From the NCBI RefSeq assembly GCF_035181385.1, contig NZ_JAXCJK010000004.1, forward strand, positions 1 to 64,000: 64,000 bases of DNA, given 5' to 3'. This DNA is from Moraxella sp035181385 (lineage in GTDB: Bacteria > Pseudomonadota > Gammaproteobacteria > Pseudomonadales > Moraxellaceae). A program made the position numbers and the translations under genes. A model generated the notes under the pieces. It had not been told where the DNA came from. It was given only the letters and a program-made list of their open reading frames with translations, and ran no database searches. Each line of letters begins with the position of its first letter. Positions within the stretch are counted from its first letter, which is position 1. Of this stretch, positions 32,703 to 40,519 are shown in pieces.

Positions 32703-34328
32703 CTACGCCTTATCCTTGATTACTTTTAACAACGCATTGGTTGAGCTGTCAAATTTATCCATTGGCTCACTTGTGCTATTTAACACATCAAAGACGCTAT
32801 TTGCCATTACTTTGCCCACTTCTACGCCCCATTGGTCAAAAGGGTTGATTTGCCAAAGCACACTCATCACAAAAACTTTGTGTTCGTATAAAGCAATGAG
32901 TGAACCTAGCGTTTTTGGGGTTAAAGCGGTCAAAAGCAAAGTTGTGGACGGCTGATTGCCACGGTATTGTTTAAATTGCAAAAATTTGTCGTCTTTTGAA
33001 GCCATATCAAAAGGCAAGGCGTGATTGCCAAATGCCAATACTTGCGACTGAGCAAGGCAGTTGGCAAGCGATAATTTATGCTGATTTTCCAAATATTTGT
33101 CGTGAATTTGCGTACCGTCATAACGATTAATCGGCGTGATAAAATCGCACGAAACCGCCTGCGTGCCTTGATGTAACAGCTGATAAAAGGCGTGTTGGGC
33201 GTTTGAACCAATATCGCCCCACAAAATCGGACAGGTCTTATAAGCAACAATATTACCATTTTTGGCGACCGATTTGCCATTGGATTCCATTTCAAGCTGG
33301 GTTAAATAATTGGGGAAAAATTTAAGCCGTCCATCATAAGGCAACACCGAATGGGCGTTGATGTTTAAAAAAGTGGCATTCCATACGCCAATCAGCCCCA
33401 AAAGCACAGGCAAATTGTTTTTAAAATCGGCACTTGCAAAATGCCTATCCATTTGATTTGCCCCTGCCAAAAGCTCATAAAAATTATCCATACCAATTTT
33501 AATAGCAATAGCAAGCCCGATGGCTGACCACATACTAAACCGTCCGCCCACCCAATCCCAAAGCAGTAGCTGATTGTCAGGGTGAATGCCCCACTCACTC
33601 ATTTTGTCGGTGCAAGTAGAAATGCCAATAAAATGACGGTGTAGCACGGTGCGTTTATTGTTGTGGGCGGACAACAGCCAATGCAAGGCGGTTTTGGCAT
33701 TGGCAAGGGTGTCAGCGGTGCCAAAAGATTTTGATGAAATAATAAACAAAGTGGTCTGCGGATTTAACACACCCAGCAAGCTATGTAACTGCGTGCCGTC
33801 CATATTGGACACAAAATGCACATTGATGTCGGTATCCGCCCATTCATCAAGGGCTGTGGTTGCCATCAAAGGCCCCAAATCCGAGCCACCCACACCAATA
33901 TTGACCACATCACAAATTGCCTTGCCTGAATAACCACGCCAGATTTTTTGGCGAATACGACGGGCAATCGTCTGACATTTTTGTAGGCTTTGATGAACTT
34001 GTTCATTCACATCAACGCCGTCCACGATAAGGCTTTCGCTTTTTGGTAATCGCAAGGCGGTATGCAGTGCAGGGCGATTTTCGGTGTCATTGACTTTTTT
34101 GCCTGTCAGTAAGTCATTGATTTTATTTTTTAACTCAAACTCACCTGCCAAATCAATAAGATGACTTAAAATCTCTTGAGTAACAAGCTGTTTGCTAAAA
34201 TCCATATAAATATCACAAGCGTTAGCGGTAAATTTTTCGCCACGAGTGGGGTCAGACTTAAATAAAGTATTTAAATCAAGCGGATTTTGAGCAAGGGTGT
34301 GTAGGGTGTGCCAAGTGGTGGTTTGCAT
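32703..34328 (-). CDS. pgi: glucose-6-phosphate isomerase
   Basis: 541 residues. Signature segments are V-G-V-G-G-S-D-L-G-P (about 148-156, phosphate binding), S-K-S-F-G-T (about 199-204) and the C-terminal F-D-Q-W-G-V-E-x-G-K (about 500-509) with the catalytic Lys. Interconverts glucose-6-phosphate and fructose-6-phosphate. In Acinetobacter-type surface-polysaccharide clusters gpi sits with galU, ugd and galE, as here. TTAAGG lies 6 nt before the ATG, and a six-copy 10-bp repeat ends just upstream. Confidence 0.96.
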   Translation of the reverse strand: MQTTTWHTLHTLAQNPLDLNTLFKSDPTRGEKFTANACDIYMDFSKQLVTQEILSHLIDLAGEFELKNKINDLLTGKKVNDTENRPALHTALRLPKSESLIVDGVDVNEQVHQSLQKCQTIARRIRQKIWRGYSGKAICDVVNIGVGGSDLGPLMATTALDEWADTDINVHFVSNMDGTQLHSLLGVLNPQTTLFIISSKSFGTADTLANAKTALHWLLSAHNNKRTVLHRHFIGISTCTDKMSEWGIHPDNQLLLWDWVGGRFSMWSAIGLAIAIKIGMDNFYELLAGANQMDRHFASADFKNNLPVLLGLIGVWNATFLNINAHSVLPYDGRLKFFPNYLTQLEMESNGKSVAKNGNIVAYKTCPILWGDIGSNAQHAFYQLLHQGTQAVSCDFITPINRYDGTQIHDKYLENQHKLSLANCLAQSQVLAFGNHALPFDMASKDDKFLQFKQYRGNQPSTTLLLTALTPKTLGSLIALYEHKVFVMSVLWQINPFDQWGVEVGKVMANSVFDVLNSTSEPMDKFDSSTNALLKVIKDKA

Positions 34329-34342
34329 TTTTTACCTTAATA

Positions 34343-34402
34343 ACTACTCCGAACTACTCCGAACTACTCCGAACTACTCCGAACTACTCCGAACTACTCC
34401 GA
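34343..34402 (+). repeat. six perfect 10-bp tandem repeats (ACTACTCCGA)
   Basis: Six head-to-tail copies with no mismatch. On the coding strand each unit reads TCGGAGTAGT, so every copy carries a GGAG and a TAG. The first copy encodes the last residues and stop codon of the AlbA_2 protein; the rest fill the spacer before pgi. Copy-number change would alter spacer length in 10-bp steps but not the protein end, because the first copy already contains the stop. Confidence 0.95.
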
Positions 34403-35830
34403 ACTTAACTTGTAATGTTGAGTTGGGTCATTTTTACTGTTACCAACCCAAGTAACAAGTCCTTTTTTTAGCAAAGATTTTAATAGTTTTCTGGCAAATG
34501 TATCACTTTTTTCCAAATAAACCGCCAAATCTTTAACCGCTACTTTCTCATTTTGATAGGCATACTGCAAAGCCTTTTTCTCAAACTCCGATAAACTCTC
34601 AACCATTTTCTCATTGATGATTTTTTCTAATCGCTCACTAGCTCTTAGCGTTCGTTGCAAAATATTATTTTCCAAACTAAGCAAAACAGAATTACCATTT
34701 GGCTCTTGATAAGTTGGCAAGTGTAAAAAGTGTTGCTCCATTTCATTAAAAATACGCTTAACACCTTCATTTAATTCTTTTACCCAACCAAATTCAGATA
34801 AAATCCTAGCAATTCTAGGATTTCTAGAATAGCGGGTATGACGCATATTTTCCAAGGTTACAATATTTGGTAATTTACCTGGACTAAAGATTTCCAACCG
34901 ATTGTCATAAATAGAGATTCGGATATAGTCGCCCAAAAAAGCATAATTACGATGTGTCAAAGCATTGACAATACCTTCAAACCAAGCAAACTCAGGATAT
35001 TCATCCATTTTAACAAAATTGCCATCTTTGTCTAATGTCTGAAACTCCCGAAGTTGCGATGCAACAACTTGTCTTGCTTGCATAATAAGCTTTGGAATCG
35101 CTCCTTCTAGCTGGAATTCTTTAACGATGTTGATTTCACTACCTGTTTTTTGGGTTGTGCCATCATATCTTAATACTTTAATACGAGCATTTGGAAAATA
35201 ACGAGTCGGATTTTTACCAAATAACAAAATCCCTGCATTGGTAATTTGCCCAGACTTGTTGATGAGATTTCTAGCATATAAAATCTCTTCTAATGTAGAA
35301 GTGCTATTTAGATATTTTTTATACTCTTCTAACAAATTAGTATCCAAATCATTAAAATCCGCATCAGGTACAATCTCATCTTCAAAATTGCGTTGCCCTT
35401 TGTCGTACTCCAGCTGTCTGCGTTGCTCATATTTTAATAATAAAGTTTGGTCATTTGAGCGTAGATAAGCACTGCCATCATCAGCTTCTATCACACGATT
35501 TAACGATGGCTCAACACAAAAAACAAGTAACTCATCAGACTGACCACTGCTATTTTGGACAGTAATCACTTCATTACTATGAATAATTGGCATTTTTTGT
35601 AGTGTTTGTATGGCGTGCAGATATTCGCTCAAACTGTGTGCTTTAGGCTTTTTAAAACCTGTAATTTCCCCATTATCCTCAATACCAATCACAAATGTAC
35701 CACCACCTGCATTGGCAAAACCAATCAAATGCTTTATAATGTCTTTTGGGGCTATTTTGGCATTTTTACGCTCAAAATACTGACCTTCAGTTTGAGCGAT
35801 AATCGCTTCAAGGGTAGTTGCCCGCATCAT
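34394..35830 (-). CDS. AlbA_2-domain protein with HATPase_c_4 and C-terminal winged helix
   Basis: 478 residues. N-terminal AlbA_2/Schlafen-like domain (about 8-125: E-G-Q-Y-F-E-R-K-N, then F-A-N-A-G-G-G-T-F-V-I-G-I-E-D), followed by a GHKL ATPase-like domain (about 270-390: E-G-I-V-N-A-L-T-H-R-N-Y, R-L-E-I-F-S-P-G-K-L-P) and a C-terminal winged-helix (about 415-478). This is the COG2865 architecture, usually annotated as a transcriptional regulator or DNA-binding protein; some relatives occur in defence islands. The ATG overlaps the galU stop by 4 bp, so it is coupled to galU. It is an unexpected passenger in this sugar operon. Target unknown. Confidence 0.85.
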   Translation of the reverse strand: MMRATTLEAIIAQTEGQYFERKNAKIAPKDIIKHLIGFANAGGGTFVIGIEDNGEITGFKKPKAHSLSEYLHAIQTLQKMPIIHSNEVITVQNSSGQSDELLVFCVEPSLNRVIEADDGSAYLRSNDQTLLLKYEQRRQLEYDKGQRNFEDEIVPDADFNDLDTNLLEEYKKYLNSTSTLEEILYARNLINKSGQITNAGILLFGKNPTRYFPNARIKVLRYDGTTQKTGSEINIVKEFQLEGAIPKLIMQARQVVASQLREFQTLDKDGNFVKMDEYPEFAWFEGIVNALTHRNYAFLGDYIRISIYDNRLEIFSPGKLPNIVTLENMRHTRYSRNPRIARILSEFGWVKELNEGVKRIFNEMEQHFLHLPTYQEPNGNSVLLSLENNILQRTLRASERLEKIINEKMVESLSEFEKKALQYAYQNEKVAVKDLAVYLEKSDTFARKLLKSLLKKGLVTWVGNSKNDPTQHYKLSSE

Positions 35831-36720
35831 ATCTCCTTTAGCTGCCTTTGAGCAAAATACATAAACGCCTGCATATAGCTTGTCATATCGCCAGCGTCAA
35901 AGCTCTCCCCCACCATTGTCGTTACATCCACGCCCTTTGTACCAATCAAGGCATCTATCGCATCGGTAAGCTGAATTTCGCCACCAACGCTTGGGGCGGT
36001 TTTGGCAAGATAATCAAAAATGGCATTGTCAAACACATAGCGACCCACTACCGCCAAATTTGACGGAGCGACATCAGCTTTTGGTTTTTCTACAAAACCA
36101 GTTACAGCAAGTGATTGATTTTTATCGGATTTTTTAATGGTTTGAGCATTTGCCAATTTAGCAATGCCATATTTGTCAATATCGGCTGTCGCCACAGGAT
36201 TGACAAGAATTTGCGAGCGACCTGTTTTTTCAAACTCTTTTAGCATAAACGCCAAGTTTTGGCTTGTATAATCGGTATCAAAAGGGTCAAGCACCACATC
36301 AGGCAGTAGCACCGCAAAGGGGTTGTCGCCCACCACCGCACGCCCTTGCAAGACAGCGTGTCCTAAGCCCAAAGGCTTGCCTTGACGCACGCTGGTAATG
36401 ACCACATCACTTGGCAAAAAGTTTAAACTATCGGCAAGCGTATTTTTGCCTTTGTTTCTTAATTGAGTATCTAATTCGCTATTGATATCAAAATAATTTT
36501 CTATCGCATTTTTTTGGGCGTGATTGACCAGCACGATATTTTTAATGCCTGCTTTTATCGCTTCATCAATCACATAATGAATGCTCGGGCGATTGCCAAG
36601 CGGTAATAGCTCTTTTGGGATAGCTTTTGAAAGTGGGAGCATTCGTGTGCCAAAGCCTGCACAAGGAATAATGGCATGGGTGATTGTTGTCATCGCTACA
36701 TCATTCATCTTACAGTCCAT
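35827..36720 (-). CDS. galU: UTP-glucose-1-phosphate uridylyltransferase
   Basis: 297 residues from the first ATG; ATG 36705 or 36693 are also possible and none has a strong ribosome site. A-I-I-P-C-A-G-F-G-T-R-M-L-P-L-S-K is the nucleotide-binding signature, with P-K-E-L-L-P next; G-L-G-H-A-V-L, V-L-L-P-D-V and F-V-E-K-P follow. Makes UDP-glucose for GalE and for LOS or capsule glycosyltransferases. First gene of the galU-AlbA_2-pgi-ugd-like-galE operon. Confidence 0.95.
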   Translation of the reverse strand: MDCKMNDVAMTTITHAIIPCAGFGTRMLPLSKAIPKELLPLGNRPSIHYVIDEAIKAGIKNIVLVNHAQKNAIENYFDINSELDTQLRNKGKNTLADSLNFLPSDVVITSVRQGKPLGLGHAVLQGRAVVGDNPFAVLLPDVVLDPFDTDYTSQNLAFMLKEFEKTGRSQILVNPVATADIDKYGIAKLANAQTIKKSDKNQSLAVTGFVEKPKADVAPSNLAVVGRYVFDNAIFDYLAKTAPSVGGEIQLTDAIDALIGTKGVDVTTMVGESFDAGDMTSYMQAFMYFAQRQLKEI

Positions 36721-36832
36721 CTGTTTTCATCTTTGCCGAACAAAATGCACGACAACATTAGAATTAAAAAAATTAAAATGATTAAAAAATACAAAACCAA
36801 AATACAAAAAATTGCTAAAATACACACCGCCC

Positions 36833-36838
36833 ATTATA
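36833..36838 (-). promoter_or_regulatory. -10 box of the galU promoter
   Basis: Minus-strand TGTGC-TATAAT, an extended -10 (TG one base ahead of the hexamer); no good -35 at the normal distance. It predicts a leader of about 105 nt. Confidence 0.5.
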
Positions 36839-36909
36839 GCACAATCGCCATACCCAGATCCAAAAACACAATTTTTACAAAAAAATAATAAAATAGTATC
36901 AATAATTAC

Positions 36910-37110
36910 TAAAAAACATACATAAATTGACAAAAAAAATCGCCACTGCCCACAAAATCAAAAAAACGCCAAAAACCCAACCAAACCACATCAAATACCG
37001 CCTGATTTGCATCACCAAATCAACACCAAAGCTCAAAAAAAACCAAAACTAAAAAACAAACATACCACCAAAGGCCAACAACCGCCTAAAACAAGTCAAA
37101 ATGTTAAGCA
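36910..37110 (+). other. A/C-rich, G-poor tract between galU and the autotransporter
   Basis: About 200 bp in which the plus strand is almost only A and C (only about seven G in 36961-37080). No coding sequence, hairpin or repeat unit is evident. It lies directly upstream of the autotransporter promoter. Confidence 0.7.
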
Positions 37111-37127
37111 AATATTGCTTACAGCAA

Positions 37128-37156
37128 TTGACATAACCTCGCTTACTTGGTAACAT
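37128..37156 (+). promoter_or_regulatory. promoter of the trimeric autotransporter
   Basis: TTGACA (37128-37133), 17-bp spacer, TAACAT (37151-37156). It predicts a leader of about 140 nt. There is no homopolymer or tetranucleotide tract of the kind that switches uspA1 and uspA2 in M. catarrhalis. Confidence 0.65.
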
Positions 37157-37305
37157 AGCAGGCCAGAATTTTATTTTTTAAACTGCTTTGATTGGTTTTT
37201 TAAATTAAATTATTTTAAACTTGCTAAAACGCGTGCTTGACTTTTGATAAAATCAGCTATCAAAGAGTTCGGTCGCATACTTTTCATGGTACTAGGAGTC
37301 CATTC

Positions 37306-38679
37306 ATGAATAAAATCTTTAAACAAAGCTCATTGGTTCAATCTGTGGCCTGCTCTGAAATCACCACCTCTAAAGCAGGCCGTGTGGTCGCCACTACGCT
37401 AGCATTAGCTATCGTCAGTAGCTTCGCCACTCAAGCTCAGGCTCAACCAACAAATGCAACTAATCATACGGTTGATTTTAAAATTAAAGACCCTAATGAT
37501 GCTCGTAAAGAAATTAGTTTAACAGCTCCTTTAGGACAAATTACTACAAAACTCTTTGAAACGATAACTGAAGCTAACAAAGAATCCAACGATAGAATCA
37601 AAATCGTGCAAGACAATTTGGCTGCTGAAGCTAAGTTTTTGAAAAAAAGTAAGGCGGACAACGAAAAAGCCATTAACCAAATTGGAACGCGTGTTGGTAC
37701 TTTAGAAAAGTATCTTGTTGAGAATTTTGTGCCAGAATTCAACGCTCACGACGGTCGCCTTGATAAAAACGAAGCGAATATCACTCAAAATCGCAAAGAC
37801 ATCGAAGAAACAGTTAAGTACATCAGTGCTGTTAATGATGCTGTTGATAAAAACGAAGCGGCCATCACTCAAAACGAAGGCAAGATTGCTGCTAACGAAA
37901 AAGCAATACAAGACAAAGCAGACACCGCAACTGTCTATAGTTTGAATAATAACACCAACAAAACTATTGCTGATAACAAAGCTGAGCTTAAAGCTGAAAT
38001 CGATGCCAACAAAGCCGCCATTGCCAGTAAAGTTGACCAAGACAGCTTTAACCATGTGCATGGAGAAGTAAACAACAACACAAATGCCATTGCAATCAAT
38101 GCTGGCAATATCGGCAATAATACAGCAGATATCGCAGCCAATACAGGCAAGATTGCTGCTAACACAACCAGCATTCAAGCCAATACAGGCAAGATTGCTG
38201 CTAACGAAGGCAAGATTGCTGCTAACACAACCAGCATTCAAGCCAATACAGGCAAGATTGCTGCTAACGAAGGCAAGATTGCTGCTAACACAACCAGCAT
38301 TCAAGCCAAAGCAAATGCTGCTGACTTGAAAGCTGCTAATGAGCGAATCACCACCATTGCAGACCAATACAACACACTAAACACCAGTGTTGACACGGTA
38401 AGCAACAACTACAAAAATCTTGATACCAAAGTTGGTAAGATGGATAAAGGTCTAAGTGCAGGCATCGCCAGTGCCGTTGCTCTTGGTATGATGCCAGCAC
38501 CAGCTGCAGGCAGTCAGTACATCACTGGTGGCACAGGTTTTTATAATGGTCAAAGTGCCGTAGCAGTTGGCTTGACTGGTGCAACTGAGTCTGGCAAGGT
38601 TACTTATAAACTTGGTGGTTCTTTGACTTCATCTGGTGCTAGTACCTTTGGTGCAGGTGCAGGCTATCGCTGGAAATAA
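37306..38679 (+). CDS. UspA/YadA-type trimeric autotransporter, coiled-coil stalk only
   Basis: 457 residues from ATG 37306 (AGGAG 10 nt upstream); the frame runs back to 37237 without reason to start there. An extended signal peptide (1-46, ending A-Q-A) is followed by a stalk (about 60-385) rich in N-x-x-x-I heptads such as N-T-G-K-I-A-A, and a C-terminal YadA anchor (about 388-457) beginning G-L-S-A-G-I-A-S-A-V-A and ending in an aromatic-rich strand. The globular head of UspA1/UspA2 or YadA is missing; the first 40 mature residues are the only non-repetitive part. It would form a trimeric outer-membrane fibre. The family includes adhesins and serum-resistance factors; which applies is unknown. 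Confidence 0.88.
   Translation: MNKIFKQSSLVQSVACSEITTSKAGRVVATTLALAIVSSFATQAQAQPTNATNHTVDFKIKDPNDARKEISLTAPLGQITTKLFETITEANKESNDRIKIVQDNLAAEAKFLKKSKADNEKAINQIGTRVGTLEKYLVENFVPEFNAHDGRLDKNEANITQNRKDIEETVKYISAVNDAVDKNEAAITQNEGKIAANEKAIQDKADTATVYSLNNNTNKTIADNKAELKAEIDANKAAIASKVDQDSFNHVHGEVNNNTNAIAINAGNIGNNTADIAANTGKIAANTTSIQANTGKIAANEGKIAANTTSIQANTGKIAANEGKIAANTTSIQAKANAADLKAANERITTIADQYNTLNTSVDTVSNNYKNLDTKVGKMDKGLSAGIASAVALGMMPAPAAGSQYITGGTGFYNGQSAVAVGLTGATESGKVTYKLGGSLTSSGASTFGAGAGYRWK
38149..38312 (+). repeat. 63-bp in-frame tandem repeat in the autotransporter stalk
   Basis: About 2.6 copies of a 63-bp unit (starts at 38149, 38212 and 38275), each made of three 21-bp heptad-coding subunits (K-I-A-A-N-T-T, S-I-Q-A-N-T-G, K-I-A-A-N-E-G). 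Copy-number changes would lengthen or shorten the stalk without shifting the frame. Confidence 0.9.
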
Positions 38680-38706
38680 TCAAGCATAGACTTTATCTAA
38701 AACCTT

Positions 38707-38738
38707 AAAAACCGCTTATCATTAAGCGGTTTTTTTTG
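38707..38738 (+). terminator. terminator of the autotransporter gene
   Basis: ACCGCTTA-TCAT-TAAGCGGT followed by eight T, 30 bp after the stop codon. Confidence 0.9.
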
Positions 38739-38875
38739 ATTTGTATCTAAGCTAGGCTCATCATGGTTTTGGTATCATAAAGTTAAATCAACCAACCCAA
38801 ACCACCATAACACAAACATAAAAAATGCTTATCAGTCTAGGCAAAACCCAAGCAAAGCCTAATCACAATCAAAAA

Positions 38876-38909
38876 AAACACCCATCAACAGTGTGATGGG
38901 TGTTTTTTT
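38876..38909. terminator. terminator of lpdA
   Basis: ACACCCATCA pairs with TGATGGGTGT around 6 nt, flanked by A and T runs, 37 bp past the lpdA stop. Between this and the autotransporter terminator (38740-38875) I see nothing. Confidence 0.85.
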
Positions 38910-38945
38910 ATCCGTTAATATCGTTAATGATGTTGGATTCGTCCA

Positions 38946-40391
38946 TTAACGCTTTTTACGCTGAATGGCGTGGATTGCACGGCCATCTGCTGATAATACT
39001 GCCTCATGCACAGCCTCTGACACCGTTGGGTGGGCAAAAGTCATCAACTGCAAATCTTCGACACTGGACACAAATTCTAAGGCAATCATGCCTTGATGCA
39101 CGATATCGCCTGCACCCACACCCACCATGTGTAGGCCCAGTAGGCGGTCAGTTTTGGCATCAGCAACGACTTTAATCAGACCTTGACCCTCGCCCTGTGC
39201 CAAAGCACGACCATTGGCAGCCAAGCTGAACGAGCCAGTTTTTACCTCATGGCCTTTGGCTTTGGCGGCTTCTTCGGTCAATCCCACCCATGCAATCTCA
39301 GGGTGGGTATAAATCACACTGATGATGGTGTCATAGTTGACCTGTGCCTTTTCACCATGAATGCGTTCTACCGCCATCATGCCCTCTTCCATCGCCTTGT
39401 GTGCAAGCATCGGCCCACGCACTAGGTCGCCAATGGCATACACGCCATCAAGGTTTGTTTTGCATTGGTCATCAACCGCCACAAGGCCACGCTCGGTCAG
39501 CTCAATGCCACAGCCCTCTGCCAACAAGCCTTCGCTGTATGCACGGCGACCCACGCAGACAATCAGCTTATCAAAAGTTTCGGTTTTACTTTCGCCTTTG
39601 ACATCAGTGGTTACCACAACTTCACCGTTTACCACCTCAGCCTTGGTAACTTTGGTATCGGTGCGAATGTCTAGACCTTGTTTTTTGAGCAATTTGGCAG
39701 CTTCTTTTGAGATGTCTTTGTCAGCCACAGCCAAAAATTCTGGCATTGCCTCATACACCACCACTTCAGCACCAAGGCGACGCCATACCGAGCCAAGCTC
39801 TAGGCCAATCACGCCTGCACCGATGACGCCTAGGCGTTTTGGTGCCTCGCTAAACTCCAACGCCCCTGTGCTGTCCACGATGTATTCACCATCTGTCTTA
39901 GCCACAGGGATATCAATCGGCACAGAGCCTGCCGCCAAGATGACATATTTGGCGGTGATGGTGGTCTCAGCCCCATCATGAGCGGTAAATTTGACTTGTT
40001 TTTCAGCCGATTTGCCATCGACCAGCGTACCCACGCCTTGTAGCCAATCTACGCCATTGCCTTTTAACAAGCCTGCCACACCAGCGGTCAGACCTTTGAC
40101 AATCGTGTCTTTGCGGTTTAGCATTTTACTGATGTCAATATTAACATCGCCTGTGCTGATGCCGTGCTCTTCAAGCTCGTGCTTGGTCGCTTCATAGCGG
40201 TGTGAGCTGTCTAGCAGGGCTTTTGACGGGATACAGCCGACATTTAGGCAAGTACCACCAAGAGCAGGCTCGCCTTTGTGAATGCGTTTTTCAATACAAG
40301 CGGTGCTAAAACCCAGCTGGGCAGCACGAATGGCGGCCTCATAGCCACCTGGCCCACCGCCGATTACTACTAAGTCGTATGAAGTTTTCAT
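38946..40391 (-). CDS. lpdA: dihydrolipoyl dehydrogenase (E3)
   Basis: 481 residues. FAD-binding G-G-G-P-G-G-Y-E-A-A (about 11-20), redox-active disulfide G-G-T-C-L-N-V-G-C-I-P-S-K (about 46-58), NAD-binding G-A-G-V-I-G-L-E-L-G (about 189-198) and the C-terminal H-P-T-V-S-E (about 456-461) with the catalytic His. Re-oxidises dihydrolipoyl groups of the 2-oxoglutarate dehydrogenase complex. Last gene of the sdh-suc-lpd block, about 130 bp after sucB. Confidence 0.97.
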   Translation of the reverse strand: MKTSYDLVVIGGGPGGYEAAIRAAQLGFSTACIEKRIHKGEPALGGTCLNVGCIPSKALLDSSHRYEATKHELEEHGISTGDVNIDISKMLNRKDTIVKGLTAGVAGLLKGNGVDWLQGVGTLVDGKSAEKQVKFTAHDGAETTITAKYVILAAGSVPIDIPVAKTDGEYIVDSTGALEFSEAPKRLGVIGAGVIGLELGSVWRRLGAEVVVYEAMPEFLAVADKDISKEAAKLLKKQGLDIRTDTKVTKAEVVNGEVVVTTDVKGESKTETFDKLIVCVGRRAYSEGLLAEGCGIELTERGLVAVDDQCKTNLDGVYAIGDLVRGPMLAHKAMEEGMMAVERIHGEKAQVNYDTIISVIYTHPEIAWVGLTEEAAKAKGHEVKTGSFSLAANGRALAQGEGQGLIKVVADAKTDRLLGLHMVGVGAGDIVHQGMIALEFVSSVEDLQLMTFAHPTVSEAVHEAVLSADGRAIHAIQRKKR

Positions 40392-40519
40392 ATTTTTCTC
40401 TTATTGTGTTATCTGATACTATTTTTTAACAAATTGTTCAACACAATGCCAAACAACTTGCCAAATGATTTGCCCAACAAAAGTACCCACCCTATCAAGA
40501 TGGGTCAATCATTTAAAGT

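Noticed and set aside
36727..36933. 68-codon minus-strand frame ahead of galU
   Set aside because: Phe/Val-rich translation of AT-rich promoter DNA; it overlaps the galU -10.
38149..38312. CRISPR-like regular repeat
   Set aside because: The units are contiguous, in frame and coding; no spacers.
37702..38367. 221-codon minus-strand frame
   Set aside because: Shadow of the repetitive autotransporter stalk; the Cys/Val/Ser-rich repeats are the reverse complement of the heptad codons.
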